Source: Vibrio litoralis DSM 17657
GTDB lineage: Bacteria > Pseudomonadota > Gammaproteobacteria > Enterobacterales > Vibrionaceae
DNA length: 64,000 bases
NCBI RefSeq assembly: GCF_000426765.1
Contig: NZ_AUFZ01000017.1
Location: 1-64,000, forward strand
Direction of reading: 5' to 3'
Shown: piece by piece, positions 17,472-26,769 of the stretch
How the letters are laid out: every line of letters begins with the position of its first letter
How positions within the stretch are numbered: the first letter of the stretch is position 1
The notes under the pieces: generated by a model
Seen by the model: the letters and a program-made list of their open reading frames with translations, nothing else
Database searches by the model: none
What the model was told of the DNA's origin: nothing
Position numbers and translations under genes: made by a program

Positions 17472-17948
17472 ATGACGGCACTTAGCAAGGCAAACCAGCA
17501 TTTAAAATATTTCGGTGAACAATTGGTTCCTATGATTGGCTATTGTCAGCCTGAGATTTTGAAGCTAACTGATGAATCGGTTGAAATTAAAATTCCACTA
17601 AATAAAGAAACCAAAAATCATCTGCATAGTATGTACTTTGGCGCTCTTGCCGTTGGGGCCGATGCGGCGGGTGGCTTTTTGGCGATCAGTAAATCTGAGC
17701 AAATGGGTAAGAAAATATCGTTAGCATTTAAGGCGGTTAAAGCTGAATTTCTTGCGCGTCCTGAAGCGGATGTGGTTTTCGTTTGTAATGATGGAAAGCT
17801 CATTGACCAAATGTTAACAGAGACCATTGAGACCGGTGAGCGCGTTAATCAGCCGGTACGAATTACAGCATTATGTCCGAGCCTCAATGATGACAAGCCA
17901 ATGGCTGAGTTTGAATTAACCCTTTCAGTGAAAGCGGTGGGAAATTAA
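17472..17948 (+). CDS. DUF4442 / hotdog-fold thioesterase-like protein
   Basis: This 158-residue single hotdog domain shows the DUF4442/PaaI-like pattern: a long N-terminal helix, VEIKIPLNKETKNHLHSMYFGALAVGADAAGG (in pieces), and LSLAFKAVKAEFLARPEADV. In related thioesterases the helix after HxxxxFG carries the acidic catalytic residue; here the Asp in GADAAGG is a candidate. Acyl-CoA or acyl-ACP hydrolysis is the usual family activity; the substrate is unknown. AAAGGAAC before the ATG supports this start. It is monocistronic, between two terminators. Confidence 0.8.
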   Translation: MTALSKANQHLKYFGEQLVPMIGYCQPEILKLTDESVEIKIPLNKETKNHLHSMYFGALAVGADAAGGFLAISKSEQMGKKISLAFKAVKAEFLARPEADVVFVCNDGKLIDQMLTETIETGERVNQPVRITALCPSLNDDKPMAEFELTLSVKAVGN

Positions 17949-18076
17949 CAGTGATCAGCTAACTTTTAGTTTTACGTAGTATTTACGTGAATAATGTCGG
18001 CAAGCGAGTATAATATTTTCAGTCTTGCTACAGTTATTACTAGCAATTAATACGTTTTTAATAAATAAGAGTTTTC

Positions 18077-18910
18077 ATGATTAATATTGGTCAAATCAAC
18101 ACACTTAAAGTAACCAAACAAGCCGATTTCGGTCTTTTTCTAGACGCTGATGATTACGGCTCGGTTTTGTTGCCAAATAAATTTGTACCAGAAGGGACAA
18201 ATATTGGCGATGACATTGATGTGATGTTGTACTTTGATTCAGATAACCAACTATCGGCGACCACCGAGAAACCACTGGCGCAAGTAGGCGAGTGGGCGAT
18301 GATGCATGTGGTAGGCGTCAACAATGTTGGTGCTTTTGTTGATTGGGGCATTGATAAGAAAGACTTATTGGTACCTTTTAGCAACCAACGCGTGCCATTA
18401 AATGAAGGACAAAACGTTTTAGTTTATGTCTATTCTGATAAAGCCTCTGGCCGTATTGTTGGTACCACCAAATTTAATAAATTATTAGATAAAACACCTG
18501 CTAATTATGAAATTAATCAGCAGGTAGAGCTGTTGGTTGCAGAGCGTACCGATCTAGGCTTCAAAGCTATTATTAATGGTGAGCACTGGGGGGTTATCTT
18601 TAAGTCTGATGTATTCGGTAAGCTGTTTGTTGGGAAACGCTTAAAAGGTTATATCAAAGGCATCCGGGAAGATGGGCGTATCAATCTCTCTTTACAGAAA
18701 ATTGGTGTAGCGAAGATGGATGATCTGAGTGAAAAGGTCATGCATGTATTGGAAACCAAAGGCGGCTTTTTACCACTAAGCGATAAATCTACACCCGAAG
18801 CGATTTTCACAGTGTTCCGTACTAGTAAAGGGACATTTAAGAAAACCATCGGTGGATTATACAAACAAGGTAAAATCCGCATAGATAAAGATGGGATTTA
18901 CAAGATCTAG
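18077..18910 (+). CDS. cvfB: CvfB/YitL-like S1 RNA-binding protein
   Basis: This 277-residue protein is of the CvfB family. Three S1-like OB domains (residues about 1-62, 65-130, 145-215) are followed by a winged-helix domain ending in KTIGGLYKQGKIRIDKDGIY. Diagnostic pieces are DFGLFLDADDYGSVLLPNKF, VGAFVDWGIDKKDLLVPF and GRINLSLQKIG. CvfB homologues bind RNA and influence virulence-gene expression in Gram-positives. The gene is followed by a strong terminator. The start ATG 18077 is preceded by AAGAG. Confidence 0.9.
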   Translation: MINIGQINTLKVTKQADFGLFLDADDYGSVLLPNKFVPEGTNIGDDIDVMLYFDSDNQLSATTEKPLAQVGEWAMMHVVGVNNVGAFVDWGIDKKDLLVPFSNQRVPLNEGQNVLVYVYSDKASGRIVGTTKFNKLLDKTPANYEINQQVELLVAERTDLGFKAIINGEHWGVIFKSDVFGKLFVGKRLKGYIKGIREDGRINLSLQKIGVAKMDDLSEKVMHVLETKGGFLPLSDKSTPEAIFTVFRTSKGTFKKTIGGLYKQGKIRIDKDGIYKI

Positions 18911-18926
18911 CATTAAGACTTTAACT

Positions 18927-18956
18927 AAAACGCACAACTTAAAGTTGTGCGTTTTG
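18927..18956 (+). terminator. Intrinsic terminator
   Basis: AAAACGCACAACTT and AAGTTGTGCGTTTT form a 14-bp stem with a tiny loop, right after the cvfB stop codon. Confidence 0.85.
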
Positions 18957-18984
18957 CTATTCAAAGAGTATGAGAGGATAGACA

Positions 18985-19575
18985 ATGGCAAGAATTTTAT
19001 GGGCTGTCGTGTTTGTAGTGACGTTTGTATGGTCAGCGATTGAACCGAAAGACACCTTCACATGGTTCTTGGAAGTCTTGCCCGCGCTTATTGGTGCAGC
19101 CATATTACTGTTTACCTACCAGCGTTTTAAGCTGACCTCGCTGCTTTATTTTTTCATTCTTATTCATTGCATCATTTTGATGGTGGGTGGGCATTATACG
19201 TACGCTGAAGTGCCCCTCTTCGATAATCTATTTGGTGCCGCTCGTAATAATTACGACAAACTGGGGCATTTTGCACAAGGCTTTGTTCCTGCTTTAATTG
19301 CTCGTGAACTCTTGGTCAGGCTTAATATTGTCAATGGTAAGGCATGGATGAACTTATTTGTACTCTCGGTTTGTTTGGCCTTTAGTGCTTTCTACGAGTT
19401 AATCGAATGGTGGGTAGCGGTCGCGACGGGGGAAAATGCAGAAGCATTCCTCGGCACTCAAGGCTACGTATGGGACACTCAGTCGGATATGGCTTTTGCT
19501 CTATTTGGTGCCATTACCTGCCTTATCTTGATGGCCAAGTGGCATGATAGCCAGCTAAAGGAGCTGAAAGGGTGA
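18985..19575 (+). CDS. DUF2238 family inner-membrane protein
   Basis: This 196-residue membrane protein has about five to six transmembrane helices and matches DUF2238 (YjdF-like). The conserved NNYDKLGHFAQGFVPALIARELL, ELIEWW and FLGTQGYVWDTQSDM segments are present. The charged residues inside otherwise hydrophobic helices (His, Glu, Asp) suggest a channel or metal site, but no function is established for the family. GAGAGGAT precedes the ATG at 18985. It stands alone. Confidence 0.85.
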   Translation: MARILWAVVFVVTFVWSAIEPKDTFTWFLEVLPALIGAAILLFTYQRFKLTSLLYFFILIHCIILMVGGHYTYAEVPLFDNLFGAARNNYDKLGHFAQGFVPALIARELLVRLNIVNGKAWMNLFVLSVCLAFSAFYELIEWWVAVATGENAEAFLGTQGYVWDTQSDMAFALFGAITCLILMAKWHDSQLKELKG

Positions 19576-19701
19576 AGTTGAGTTGAGTTATATCAAAGAA
19601 GTCGCTTTTCTAGGGGAGGCTTGGTGATAATTTAATCACCTATGCTTGAACCATCGAAACAAATGACATTAAATAGCCGCCCACTGAAAGTGAGTAACTG
19701 T

Positions 19702-19757
19702 TATACCCAAGTAACTTCAAGATGCAGAATTCAGAGCTATCATCCAAATTGGGTATA
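19702..19757. repeat. Vibrio-type intergenic repeat with TATACCC termini
   Basis: TATACCCAA at 19702-19710 and TTGGGTATA at 19749-19757 are perfect inverse complements. They flank an AACTTCAAGATGCAG core typical of dispersed Vibrio repeats; the GGGTATA end recurs in the 7805-7975 repeat. It sits 20 bp before the start of the next gene. Confidence 0.7.
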
Positions 19758-19776
19758 TATTCAACAAGGTTTTATT

Positions 19777-20067
19777 ATGTACCTTTTATGTAGAAATAAA
19801 ATCATGGACTATCAGGTATGGCGTGATTACTTCAATGTAAACACCATTTCCTATGAAGAAGCAGGGTTAATGCTTAAAAGTCTTTGGCATGAAACATCAT
19901 CGACTCAATCAGAACTGAATGTGTTTTGTATGTTTAAAGTCTGTGATGCGAAGAAAGCGAAAGCATTTTTAGATGCTCCAGAATTGATCCAACAACGGAC
20001 AAAAGCCGGAGTAATAGAAAAAGAACACCACTTTATTGATGAGATCCCCAGTTTTATTCGCCATTAA
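19777..20067 (+). CDS. Small protein with likely dimeric alpha+beta-barrel fold
   Basis: The 96-residue protein reads MYLLCRNKIMDYQVWRDYFN..., with alternating strand and helix segments (LNVFCMFKVCDAKKAKAFLDAPELI) and HHFIDEIPSF at the end. The pattern resembles small stand-alone dimeric ferredoxin-like proteins of the antibiotic-monooxygenase or DUF3764 type, but no family can be named with certainty. The frame is open upstream to 19642 through the intergenic repeat, so ATG 19777 (AAGG upstream) is chosen. No partner gene. Confidence 0.55.
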   Translation: MYLLCRNKIMDYQVWRDYFNVNTISYEEAGLMLKSLWHETSSTQSELNVFCMFKVCDAKKAKAFLDAPELIQQRTKAGVIEKEHHFIDEIPSFIRH

Positions 20068-20283
20068 TCTCCTCTCATGCATTAACAGACTCAAGGACAG
20101 AGTTTGTTTTTCGTTTATCAAATTCCCTTATATTTTATCTATCTGAATTAGTCGCAGCTTAGGTTAATTAGTCCCAGTTAGCATTAATTTCATTCTAAAC
20201 TTCTACTGAAAAACCATAGAGGTTTAAGTGCTTTTGTTGCTATAGTCGTTTCATCGTCATAGATAGGTACTCAGCGACATTGC

Positions 20284-20289
20284 TATAAT
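20284..20289 (+). promoter_or_regulatory. Possible -10 box for the PheC-like gene
   Basis: TATAAT at 20284 is a perfect -10 match about 45 bp upstream of the start codon. No good -35 is visible, so the promoter is only suggested. Confidence 0.35.
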
Positions 20290-20333
20290 GAGGCGTTTTC
20301 ACCTTAGTCGTTTTAAACATGGAAGTTAATAGA

Positions 20334-21119
20334 ATGGAAAAGAAACAGCATTGGTTTACGGGGCGAGTGTGCTTACTGATCACTTGTGTTTCGTTAATGG
20401 CTCAATCGGTTCAAGCAAGAACGTGGGATGAAATTAAACAAAATGGAGAGCTACGTATTGGTCTCACCGGAGACTACTCTCCGTTGTCATTTCGTAATAA
20501 ATTAGGGCACTTGGTCGGCTTTGATGTCGATATGACTAAGAATTTGGCTCAATCTTTAGGTTTAACAGTTAAGTTTGTCGAAACGTTTTGGCCAAGCTTA
20601 AGTGCAGATTTAATGGCAGACAAATTTGATATTGCAGCTGGTGGTGTCACCAAAACGGCGCAAAGGCAAAAACTATTCGCGTTATCTAACTCTGTCGCCA
20701 AGAACGGCAAAATAGCATTAAGTCATTGCAGTAAAAAATTAGATTTCCAAACTTTAGAGGATATTGATCAGCCTAGAGTGAAAGTGGTGGTGAATCCTGG
20801 TGGTACCAACGAAGCGTATGTGAATTCACATATTAAACAAGCGCAAATTATACGTAAGAAAGATAACTTCGATACCTTACAAGCGATAAGAACGAACCGA
20901 GCCGATGTGATGTTTACCGACTTAATCGAGGGCAAGTACTACCAGAATCATGAAAAAGGCGTGTTTTGTATTGCCTCTGAAGATGTTCTTGCAGGCACGG
21001 AGAGTTACAAAGTATATATGATGGATAAAAGTAATCCGGAGCTACTCGCTAAAGTGAATGAGTGGTTAGCTGGCAATACCAAAAGCCGCCTAGCTAAGCA
21101 GTGGGAAGTGGTGCAGTAG
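20334..21119 (+). CDS. Periplasmic PheC-like cyclohexadienyl dehydratase or amino-acid-type solute-binding protein
   Basis: The 261-residue precursor has an N-terminal signal peptide (cleavage after VQA) and a family 3 solute-binding fold. It is close to periplasmic cyclohexadienyl dehydratase: TGDYSPLSFR, GFDVDMTKNLAQSLG, WPSLSADLMADKFDIA, HCSKKLDFQTLEDIDQP, VVNPGGTNEAYV, and FTDLIEGKYYQ with the Glu that serves as general acid in PheC. It could therefore convert prephenate or arogenate in the periplasm, or be a binding protein of the ancestor type. No permease or ATPase gene is adjacent, which favours the enzyme. GGAAG upstream supports ATG 20334 over 20319. Confidence 0.75.
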   Translation: MEKKQHWFTGRVCLLITCVSLMAQSVQARTWDEIKQNGELRIGLTGDYSPLSFRNKLGHLVGFDVDMTKNLAQSLGLTVKFVETFWPSLSADLMADKFDIAAGGVTKTAQRQKLFALSNSVAKNGKIALSHCSKKLDFQTLEDIDQPRVKVVVNPGGTNEAYVNSHIKQAQIIRKKDNFDTLQAIRTNRADVMFTDLIEGKYYQNHEKGVFCIASEDVLAGTESYKVYMMDKSNPELLAKVNEWLAGNTKSRLAKQWEVVQ

Positions 21120-21258
21120 AGCTTCTGCGCTTTAGTCAGTAAATGAATACGGCTCGTATGAGTAGTCTACGAGCCGAAGATATGACTAGCCGTACAGCTA
21201 ATAACCGTAAAAAACCACTGTAGAAAGTAGCCTAGAAAGCCACCCTATAAAAATAAGC

Positions 21259-22701
21259 CTAGAATAAATTCTTATCTCGGACTAACTCTCGCGGCAGTCC
21301 ATTTTTGATGCGATTGCCTACCCATTTCCCTAGGCCGATAACCGCGCTTGAGTGGGTGACCATCACCTCACCAATACCTGATTCTATATTTGGGCGAACA
21401 TCTCGTCCCATAAACCATTCACGGGCATCTTCGATAGTTAACTCAACACTTTTAGCATTGCTTGCTTTACCTAAAGCCATGACCGCTTCATGTTGCCAAC
21501 GATAAAGAGGGGCATTCTTTTTCTTGGAGGGTTTTAACACTTCGGCTAATTTCAAGCCAATTCGGCTAAAACGAAGCTCGCCGATCATATGAGTCATGGC
21601 AGCAGGGAATAGCCATACTTCTTGATCTCGTAACCATACTTGGCTGCTGGTGGGAATATCCAAACCAAGGGTGTTTTGTAATTCTTGTTGCAGTTGCTGA
21701 CAGGTTTTGTCATTAGCGACTTCAAAAGGAAACTTACCCATACGTTTTTTCACTTCAGGGGCTTGAACCGATGACAGCTTTTTGATTTTTGCGACAAAGA
21801 AGCCTTCGCTATCAAATATTTGTGGGTAAATATGAAGGAAACCATGTTCAGTTAACGCTTGTTCGGCGTTTTCAAATAAGTCACCTAGTGGCAAAAACTC
21901 AACCGCCTCACCAAACTTTTGTTTTAAGTGTAAGCAGACTTGCTGATTTTCTTGTTGATTGAGCGTGCAGGTAGAATAGGTGATTGTACCGCCCGGTTTT
22001 AAGGCGTAGAAGGCGCTTTCAATCAGATCTTTTTGCGTCTCGGCAATTTCAGCAACCGACTCTAGATCCCAGTTGCTCATCGCATCAGCATCTTTACGAA
22101 CCGTGCCTTCACCTGAGCAGGGCGCGTCTAATAAAATAGTATCAAAGTGTTCTGGAAGCCAACCGCCAAATACACGTGCATCAAAATTACTTAAAGCCGT
22201 ATTATGAACACCACAGCGTTGAATGTTGGCACTAAGCACTTTAACTCGGCTAGCGGCATACTCATTCGCAACCAGTGCGCCTTGATTATTCATCGCCGCT
22301 GCGATTTGCGTGGTTTTTGAACCGGGTGCTGCCGCCATATCAAGTACTAGGTTAAGGCTATCATTGCCTTTTAATAATGCGCTGACGGGTAGCATTGAAC
22401 TGGCTTCTTGAATGTAGAATAAGCCAGCTAAATGTTCCGCTGTATTGCCTAGTGGGACGCTTTCATCTTCGCGCTCTATCCAGAAGCCTTCTTCACACCA
22501 TGGAATTGGTGATAATTTCCAGTCATTTTCAGCTGAAATCGCTTTGAATGTGTTTAGGTCGGTTTTGAGTGTATTCACTCGAATACTGCGACGAAGAGGC
22601 CGTTGACATGCTGCGATAAAATCCTCCATAGACAAATGACTTGGCATGGTGGATTTAACAAGTTCAAGAAACTCATTGGGTAGCTTGACATTAGAGTGCA
22701 A
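21259..22701 (-). CDS. rsmF: 16S rRNA m5C1407 methyltransferase RsmF
   Basis: This 480-residue Nol1/Nop2/Sun-type methyltransferase has an N-terminal RNA-binding part (CQRPLRRSIRVNTLK, IPWCEEGFWIER) and the SAM site DMAAAPGSKTTQIAA. The two catalytic cysteines are in LLDAPCSGEG and TYSTCTLNQQEN, and a C-terminal PUA-like region ends GLPRELVRDKNLF. It methylates 16S rRNA in the decoding region. The best start is the TTG at 22701, preceded by GAGG; it gives the E. coli-like N-terminus. It lies downstream of letB as in E. coli, but a terminator separates them. Confidence 0.95.
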   Translation of the reverse strand: MHSNVKLPNEFLELVKSTMPSHLSMEDFIAACQRPLRRSIRVNTLKTDLNTFKAISAENDWKLSPIPWCEEGFWIEREDESVPLGNTAEHLAGLFYIQEASSMLPVSALLKGNDSLNLVLDMAAAPGSKTTQIAAAMNNQGALVANEYAASRVKVLSANIQRCGVHNTALSNFDARVFGGWLPEHFDTILLDAPCSGEGTVRKDADAMSNWDLESVAEIAETQKDLIESAFYALKPGGTITYSTCTLNQQENQQVCLHLKQKFGEAVEFLPLGDLFENAEQALTEHGFLHIYPQIFDSEGFFVAKIKKLSSVQAPEVKKRMGKFPFEVANDKTCQQLQQELQNTLGLDIPTSSQVWLRDQEVWLFPAAMTHMIGELRFSRIGLKLAEVLKPSKKKNAPLYRWQHEAVMALGKASNAKSVELTIEDAREWFMGRDVRPNIESGIGEVMVTHSSAVIGLGKWVGNRIKNGLPRELVRDKNLF

Positions 22702-22751
22702 AGGAGTGGCCTCAACGCATATAAAAAGTAGGGGGCGAATTTTAACTGATA

Positions 22752-22783
22752 TAAAAAAAAATGCAGCTGATTTAACAGCTGCA
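22752..22783 (-). terminator. Intrinsic terminator after letB
   Basis: On the minus strand, TGCAGCTG, a 6-nt loop and CAGCTGCA are followed by a run of Ts (22752-22760 read in reverse). It lies between the letB stop (22816) and rsmF start, so rsmF likely has its own promoter. Confidence 0.75.
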
Positions 22784-22815
22784 CTTTCGGTTAATTTACT
22801 TTTTGACCTCGGCGA

Positions 22816-25464
22816 CTACTTGGGTATTGCTAATTGCCAAGTGAGCCACTCTGGTTCAGGCTCTTTATTGAGTAAGAATGTAGACTCTACCGCTGCTTTG
22901 GGCTGTAAGGATTCATCGTCTGGTGTCGCAAAGGCAATACCACCACGTAGTACGTTATCTACTGTTCCTGCTTTTATGTTTGCGCCAGATAAACCAATGC
23001 TTACATTCACCCCTGAAACATTCCAAAATACTGAGTTTTTACGGATCAGGTAAGCATACTTAGGCTTAACCTCAATGGTGGTAATGACTCGGTCAGCGAG
23101 ATCACCCAGTTCGACACTGGTTACATGACCAATTTCAAAATCACGATAGAGAATCGGTGCGCCAACTTTTACTGAAGAACGACTTAAATTCTGTAAGTAG
23201 AAAGTGGTGCCACTGGTCGATTTTTCATGAGTCTCAAGATTGAAGGTGTAACTGAGTTGAGTTGAATCAGAAGGAGATACCTCGATATATGGGCTTAATA
23301 TAGTATCGATGTGTTTTGCTCCAGAGAGACCAATTTCAGGCGAAACTACCCAGAAATGACTGTCTTTCTTGGCGATGTTATCGACGTACTCAGGGAAAAT
23401 GCGCGCTGAAATCTCAACATTTTTACCCGGGAAATTAAGGTGAACTAGAGTCACTTCGCCAACTTGAACACCTTGATACTTAATCGGCATGCCTTTGGCG
23501 ACGGTTTCATTTTCTTTTGTCACTAGGGTGATTTTACGTCCAAACTGGCGAGCGGATTTGTAATCTTGATATAAAATCCAGTTATCATTGAGTTTATTCT
23601 CAACGCCTGCCAAGTTATCAAACGAGATTCCACCTTTAAGCAAGCTGGAGATAGGTGACGCGGTCACGTTTAAGCCGCTTAAGTTAGCATCGATTTTAAC
23701 GCCAGAGTGGTTCCAGAATACCGTTTGTTTGGTGAGTAAGTGCTTGTAGCGGTTTTCGATTCGAACTTGAATCTTAACGCCGCCATCAACCAATGAAAAT
23801 TGTGAAACTTTACCGACTTCTAAATTGCGGTACAAAATGGGACTACCAATCGAAACGGGAGGTAGGCTAGCCGCGAATAATGTTAAGCCGGTTGAGCCTG
23901 CCGTTTCATACTTAGCAAGATCGGCCAACGGCTTACTTGCATATAAATGGTATTCTGAATTGATCTTGTCATCACCAAGACTATCAAAGCTGACAGAGCC
24001 TGCTAGAAGGCGTTTAATAGGAGGCATCGAGACGTTAATGCCAGTACCTGTAAAGCTTGCGTCGACGCTGGAGGTGATAAAGAATCGGCTTTTAGATTTA
24101 ACTAGGTGCTGGTATTGAGTATCAATTTGAGCATTAAAACGAACGCGTTCACCATCAAGATAAATCTTATTGATATTACCTACGGGAATGCCACGATAGA
24201 GAATTTGTGTCCCTTCTTCTAAACCGTAGGTATCGTCTGCCGCTAAATTAATTTGTGTGGTTTGGTGTGAAGCTCGTAGTAATTCATTCTTTTTTACAAC
24301 ATTAAAATGACGCGCTCGCTGCCCTGTGCCGGGTACTAAGCTAAGAAAATTACCGCGGATGAAGTTGCTGACATTTTTCATTTCAGTCAAAGAAAGTTTG
24401 GCTTCTTCTAAAACAAAATGAGAGCCAGTATTTAACGCATCCGAAAACGCAGGCTGAATCGCGGCAGAGGCGACCACTTTGCTTTTGTCATCAGACAAGC
24501 TGATATCAGTAATTTGACCGACTTCGATGCCTTTGTACATGATAGGGGCGTTAGCTGAAATATTGCTGTTGTCTGGCACATCCATGGTAATTCGAATGCC
24601 ACGACCCGCAGTTTTAATATCAGGATAGAGTTTATAAACTTTATCTGCGCTAATCGGTTGGCCATCTTCTGGGGAATCTACCGCAATGGCTCCCATGAGC
24701 AATGAATTCAAACTTTCTAGTTGCACATCGACACCATTAAACCCAACACTTGCACTGACGCCACTCACATTCCAAAAGCGACTGTCTGAATTAACAATAT
24801 GGGCATATTCTTGCTTAATCGATATCTGAATTTTTACTGAGCTTGTATCGTCGGCTAGGGTGAAATCGGTGACTTCGCCGATCGGAATTTTTCTAAACAT
24901 GATTTTAGAACCGACAGAAATGGACCCTAAGTCTTTGGAGGTTAGAGTAATATTGACGCCATTCTGTGCTCGGATATCCATCGGTTCTTCTTTTAGTGCA
25001 GTGTACTCCTTTGAGATATCGTGTTTTTTGCCATTCATGGCATTTTCTGCCGGTTGAATAGCAATATAGTTACCGGAGACAAGCGCATCAAGACCAGTAA
25101 TGCCACTTAAATTTGCCTTGGGCTTTACCAACCAAAAACGGGTGTTTTTAGATAAAAGTTTGGTGGCTTTAGGGTAAATATCGGCGGCGACATAAATGTC
25201 TTTTAAATTGTCCGATAAGCTAATTTTACGGACGATCCCAACTTCTAAGCCTTGATAACGAATCGTCGTTCTACCTTCAATAAGCCCTTGAGCATTGGTA
25301 AAGTGAATTTGGATACGTTGACCCATTTCACTATAACTTTTATAGCCAAGCCAGCCTGCAAGACATAAAGCGATGACCGGCAAAATCCATAGTGGCGATA
25401 TTTTACGGTCTTGCTTTAGTTTGACTTGGTTTTCTGGTGTTTCATTATTCATAAGAGGATTCAT
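22816..25464 (-). CDS. letB: LetB (YebT/PqiB-like), seven-MCE-domain envelope lipid-transport protein
   Basis: This 882-residue protein has an N-terminal membrane anchor (LWILPVIALCLAGWLGY) and seven MCE domains. Each is marked by a Y-x-G/R/K-x-x-V/I-G segment: YQGLEVG, FRKIPIG, YKGIEVG, YRGIPVG, YRNLEVG, YQGVQVG and YRDFEIG. The C-terminus WLTWQLAIPK matches the E. coli LetB end. LetB hexamers stack into a hydrophobic tunnel across the periplasm for lipid transport. Its start overlaps the end of letA by 20 bp, implying translational coupling. The length equals that of E. coli LetB (877), so all rings are kept. Confidence 0.95.
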   Translation of the reverse strand: MNPLMNNETPENQVKLKQDRKISPLWILPVIALCLAGWLGYKSYSEMGQRIQIHFTNAQGLIEGRTTIRYQGLEVGIVRKISLSDNLKDIYVAADIYPKATKLLSKNTRFWLVKPKANLSGITGLDALVSGNYIAIQPAENAMNGKKHDISKEYTALKEEPMDIRAQNGVNITLTSKDLGSISVGSKIMFRKIPIGEVTDFTLADDTSSVKIQISIKQEYAHIVNSDSRFWNVSGVSASVGFNGVDVQLESLNSLLMGAIAVDSPEDGQPISADKVYKLYPDIKTAGRGIRITMDVPDNSNISANAPIMYKGIEVGQITDISLSDDKSKVVASAAIQPAFSDALNTGSHFVLEEAKLSLTEMKNVSNFIRGNFLSLVPGTGQRARHFNVVKKNELLRASHQTTQINLAADDTYGLEEGTQILYRGIPVGNINKIYLDGERVRFNAQIDTQYQHLVKSKSRFFITSSVDASFTGTGINVSMPPIKRLLAGSVSFDSLGDDKINSEYHLYASKPLADLAKYETAGSTGLTLFAASLPPVSIGSPILYRNLEVGKVSQFSLVDGGVKIQVRIENRYKHLLTKQTVFWNHSGVKIDANLSGLNVTASPISSLLKGGISFDNLAGVENKLNDNWILYQDYKSARQFGRKITLVTKENETVAKGMPIKYQGVQVGEVTLVHLNFPGKNVEISARIFPEYVDNIAKKDSHFWVVSPEIGLSGAKHIDTILSPYIEVSPSDSTQLSYTFNLETHEKSTSGTTFYLQNLSRSSVKVGAPILYRDFEIGHVTSVELGDLADRVITTIEVKPKYAYLIRKNSVFWNVSGVNVSIGLSGANIKAGTVDNVLRGGIAFATPDDESLQPKAAVESTFLLNKEPEPEWLTWQLAIPK

Positions 25465-26761
25465 TCTTATTGTTGGTTTTAGATGGTATATCCCAAATTA
25501 GGCGGGGATCTAAGCTTTCAGCTGCGCACATGGTTAATACCACTACTGCAGCAAATGCTATTGCGGCAGGGCCGGGTGAAAAATCTAGAATTTGGTCACG
25601 GTCGACAAGTGCAATGGTGGTAGCTATTACAAAAAGATCTAAGATTGACCATTTTCCTATCCACTTTACAAAGAGATAGAGTTTCATTCTTTTATATTGA
25701 TCGAGTGATGAGTTTAGTTGTATGTAGATCAAAATATAAGCTAAACCCACAACTTTAGCTACAGGGACTAAAATACTGGCCACGAAAATCACAATGGCGA
25801 TGGGTGTGTGGCCTTTAGTTAAGCTTACAACGCCCGAGAAGATGGTATCTTGATAACGAATGCCATTACTGAAAATAATCGATATTTCTAGAAAGTTGGA
25901 AGGAATAAGAAATACGGTTGCCGCAATTAAAAATGCCCATGTTTTTTGGGTAGAGCGTGGTTTTCTATAAATGAGAGGGCTATGACAGCGTAGGCAGTTG
26001 TCACTTTTAGCTTGAGATAGATGGCAGTGCTGACAATGAGATTCAACAGCCGTAATATTCAACTCATTACTGGGGCTCCAAGCTTCCCAATAACGGCGGA
26101 CACTCATACGTACAATTAAGGTAATAGCAATTATTTGCGATAAGGTGATACAAATTAAACCAATTTGTGGGGTAACGGTGGAGTACTCAAGAAGTTTGAA
26201 AGCCGCTACCGCAATACTTAATAAGAAAACATCAATCATCCACCAGTGTTTTACTTTTTGATAAGTGACAAGAGAGTATTTAAACACGGTAAAATCTTTA
26301 TGTTTTAATCCCCAATGCGCCCCAATCACAGAAGCAAACAGCAGCATGGGAATCACAGATGAACATAGGAAAATTAAAATCCCAAGGGCATAAAAGCCTT
26401 CATTAAATAGTGCAAATGCGCCTGAAACGAGCGTAGATGAAAAATTCACATTAATGAGACGTATTGTAATAAAGGGGATAAATAAAGCAGGGATGAAAAA
26501 TAGTAAACCACTAAAAGCCAGCATTAAGTTGGTATTGAGTAAGAAGTCCTTGCCACGGTAAAGCAAAGTATCGCACCTAGGGCAGTGTGCATTAATTCCT
26601 AAGCGTAAATCTCGGGTGACGACTTTCATATCACAACAAGGACAAATAATTGAGGGTTGAGCTTGCTGGGTGATGTTTGGCGCATAATCCGAAGAAAGGT
26701 TGGATAGATTATCCTCACCTCTAACTTTGGAATTCATGTCGTGAACATTATCAGCGCTCAT
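25445..26761 (-). CDS. letA: LetA (YebS/PqiA-like) inner-membrane partner of LetB
   Basis: The 438-residue protein has two PqiA domains. Each begins with a zinc ribbon (CPCCDMKVVTRDLRLGINAHCPRC near residue 40, shown here in part; CQHCHLSQAKSDNCLRC near 240) followed by four transmembrane helices. LetA is the inner-membrane partner thought to load lipids into the LetB tunnel. It lies 8 bp after an ABC-exporter gene and overlaps letB, so the three are likely one operon. GAGAG precedes the ATG at 26761. Confidence 0.93.
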   Translation of the reverse strand: MSADNVHDMNSKVRGEDNLSNLSSDYAPNITQQAQPSIICPCCDMKVVTRDLRLGINAHCPRCDTLLYRGKDFLLNTNLMLAFSGLLFFIPALFIPFITIRLINVNFSSTLVSGAFALFNEGFYALGILIFLCSSVIPMLLFASVIGAHWGLKHKDFTVFKYSLVTYQKVKHWWMIDVFLLSIAVAAFKLLEYSTVTPQIGLICITLSQIIAITLIVRMSVRRYWEAWSPSNELNITAVESHCQHCHLSQAKSDNCLRCHSPLIYRKPRSTQKTWAFLIAATVFLIPSNFLEISIIFSNGIRYQDTIFSGVVSLTKGHTPIAIVIFVASILVPVAKVVGLAYILIYIQLNSSLDQYKRMKLYLFVKWIGKWSILDLFVIATTIALVDRDQILDFSPGPAAIAFAAVVVLTMCAAESLDPRLIWDIPSKTNNKNESSYE

Positions 26762-26769
26762 ATTGCTCT

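Noticed and set aside
21151..21175. A GGCTCGTA/TACGAGCC hairpin as a terminator of the PheC-like gene
   Set aside because: The stem is good but no T-run follows on either strand.
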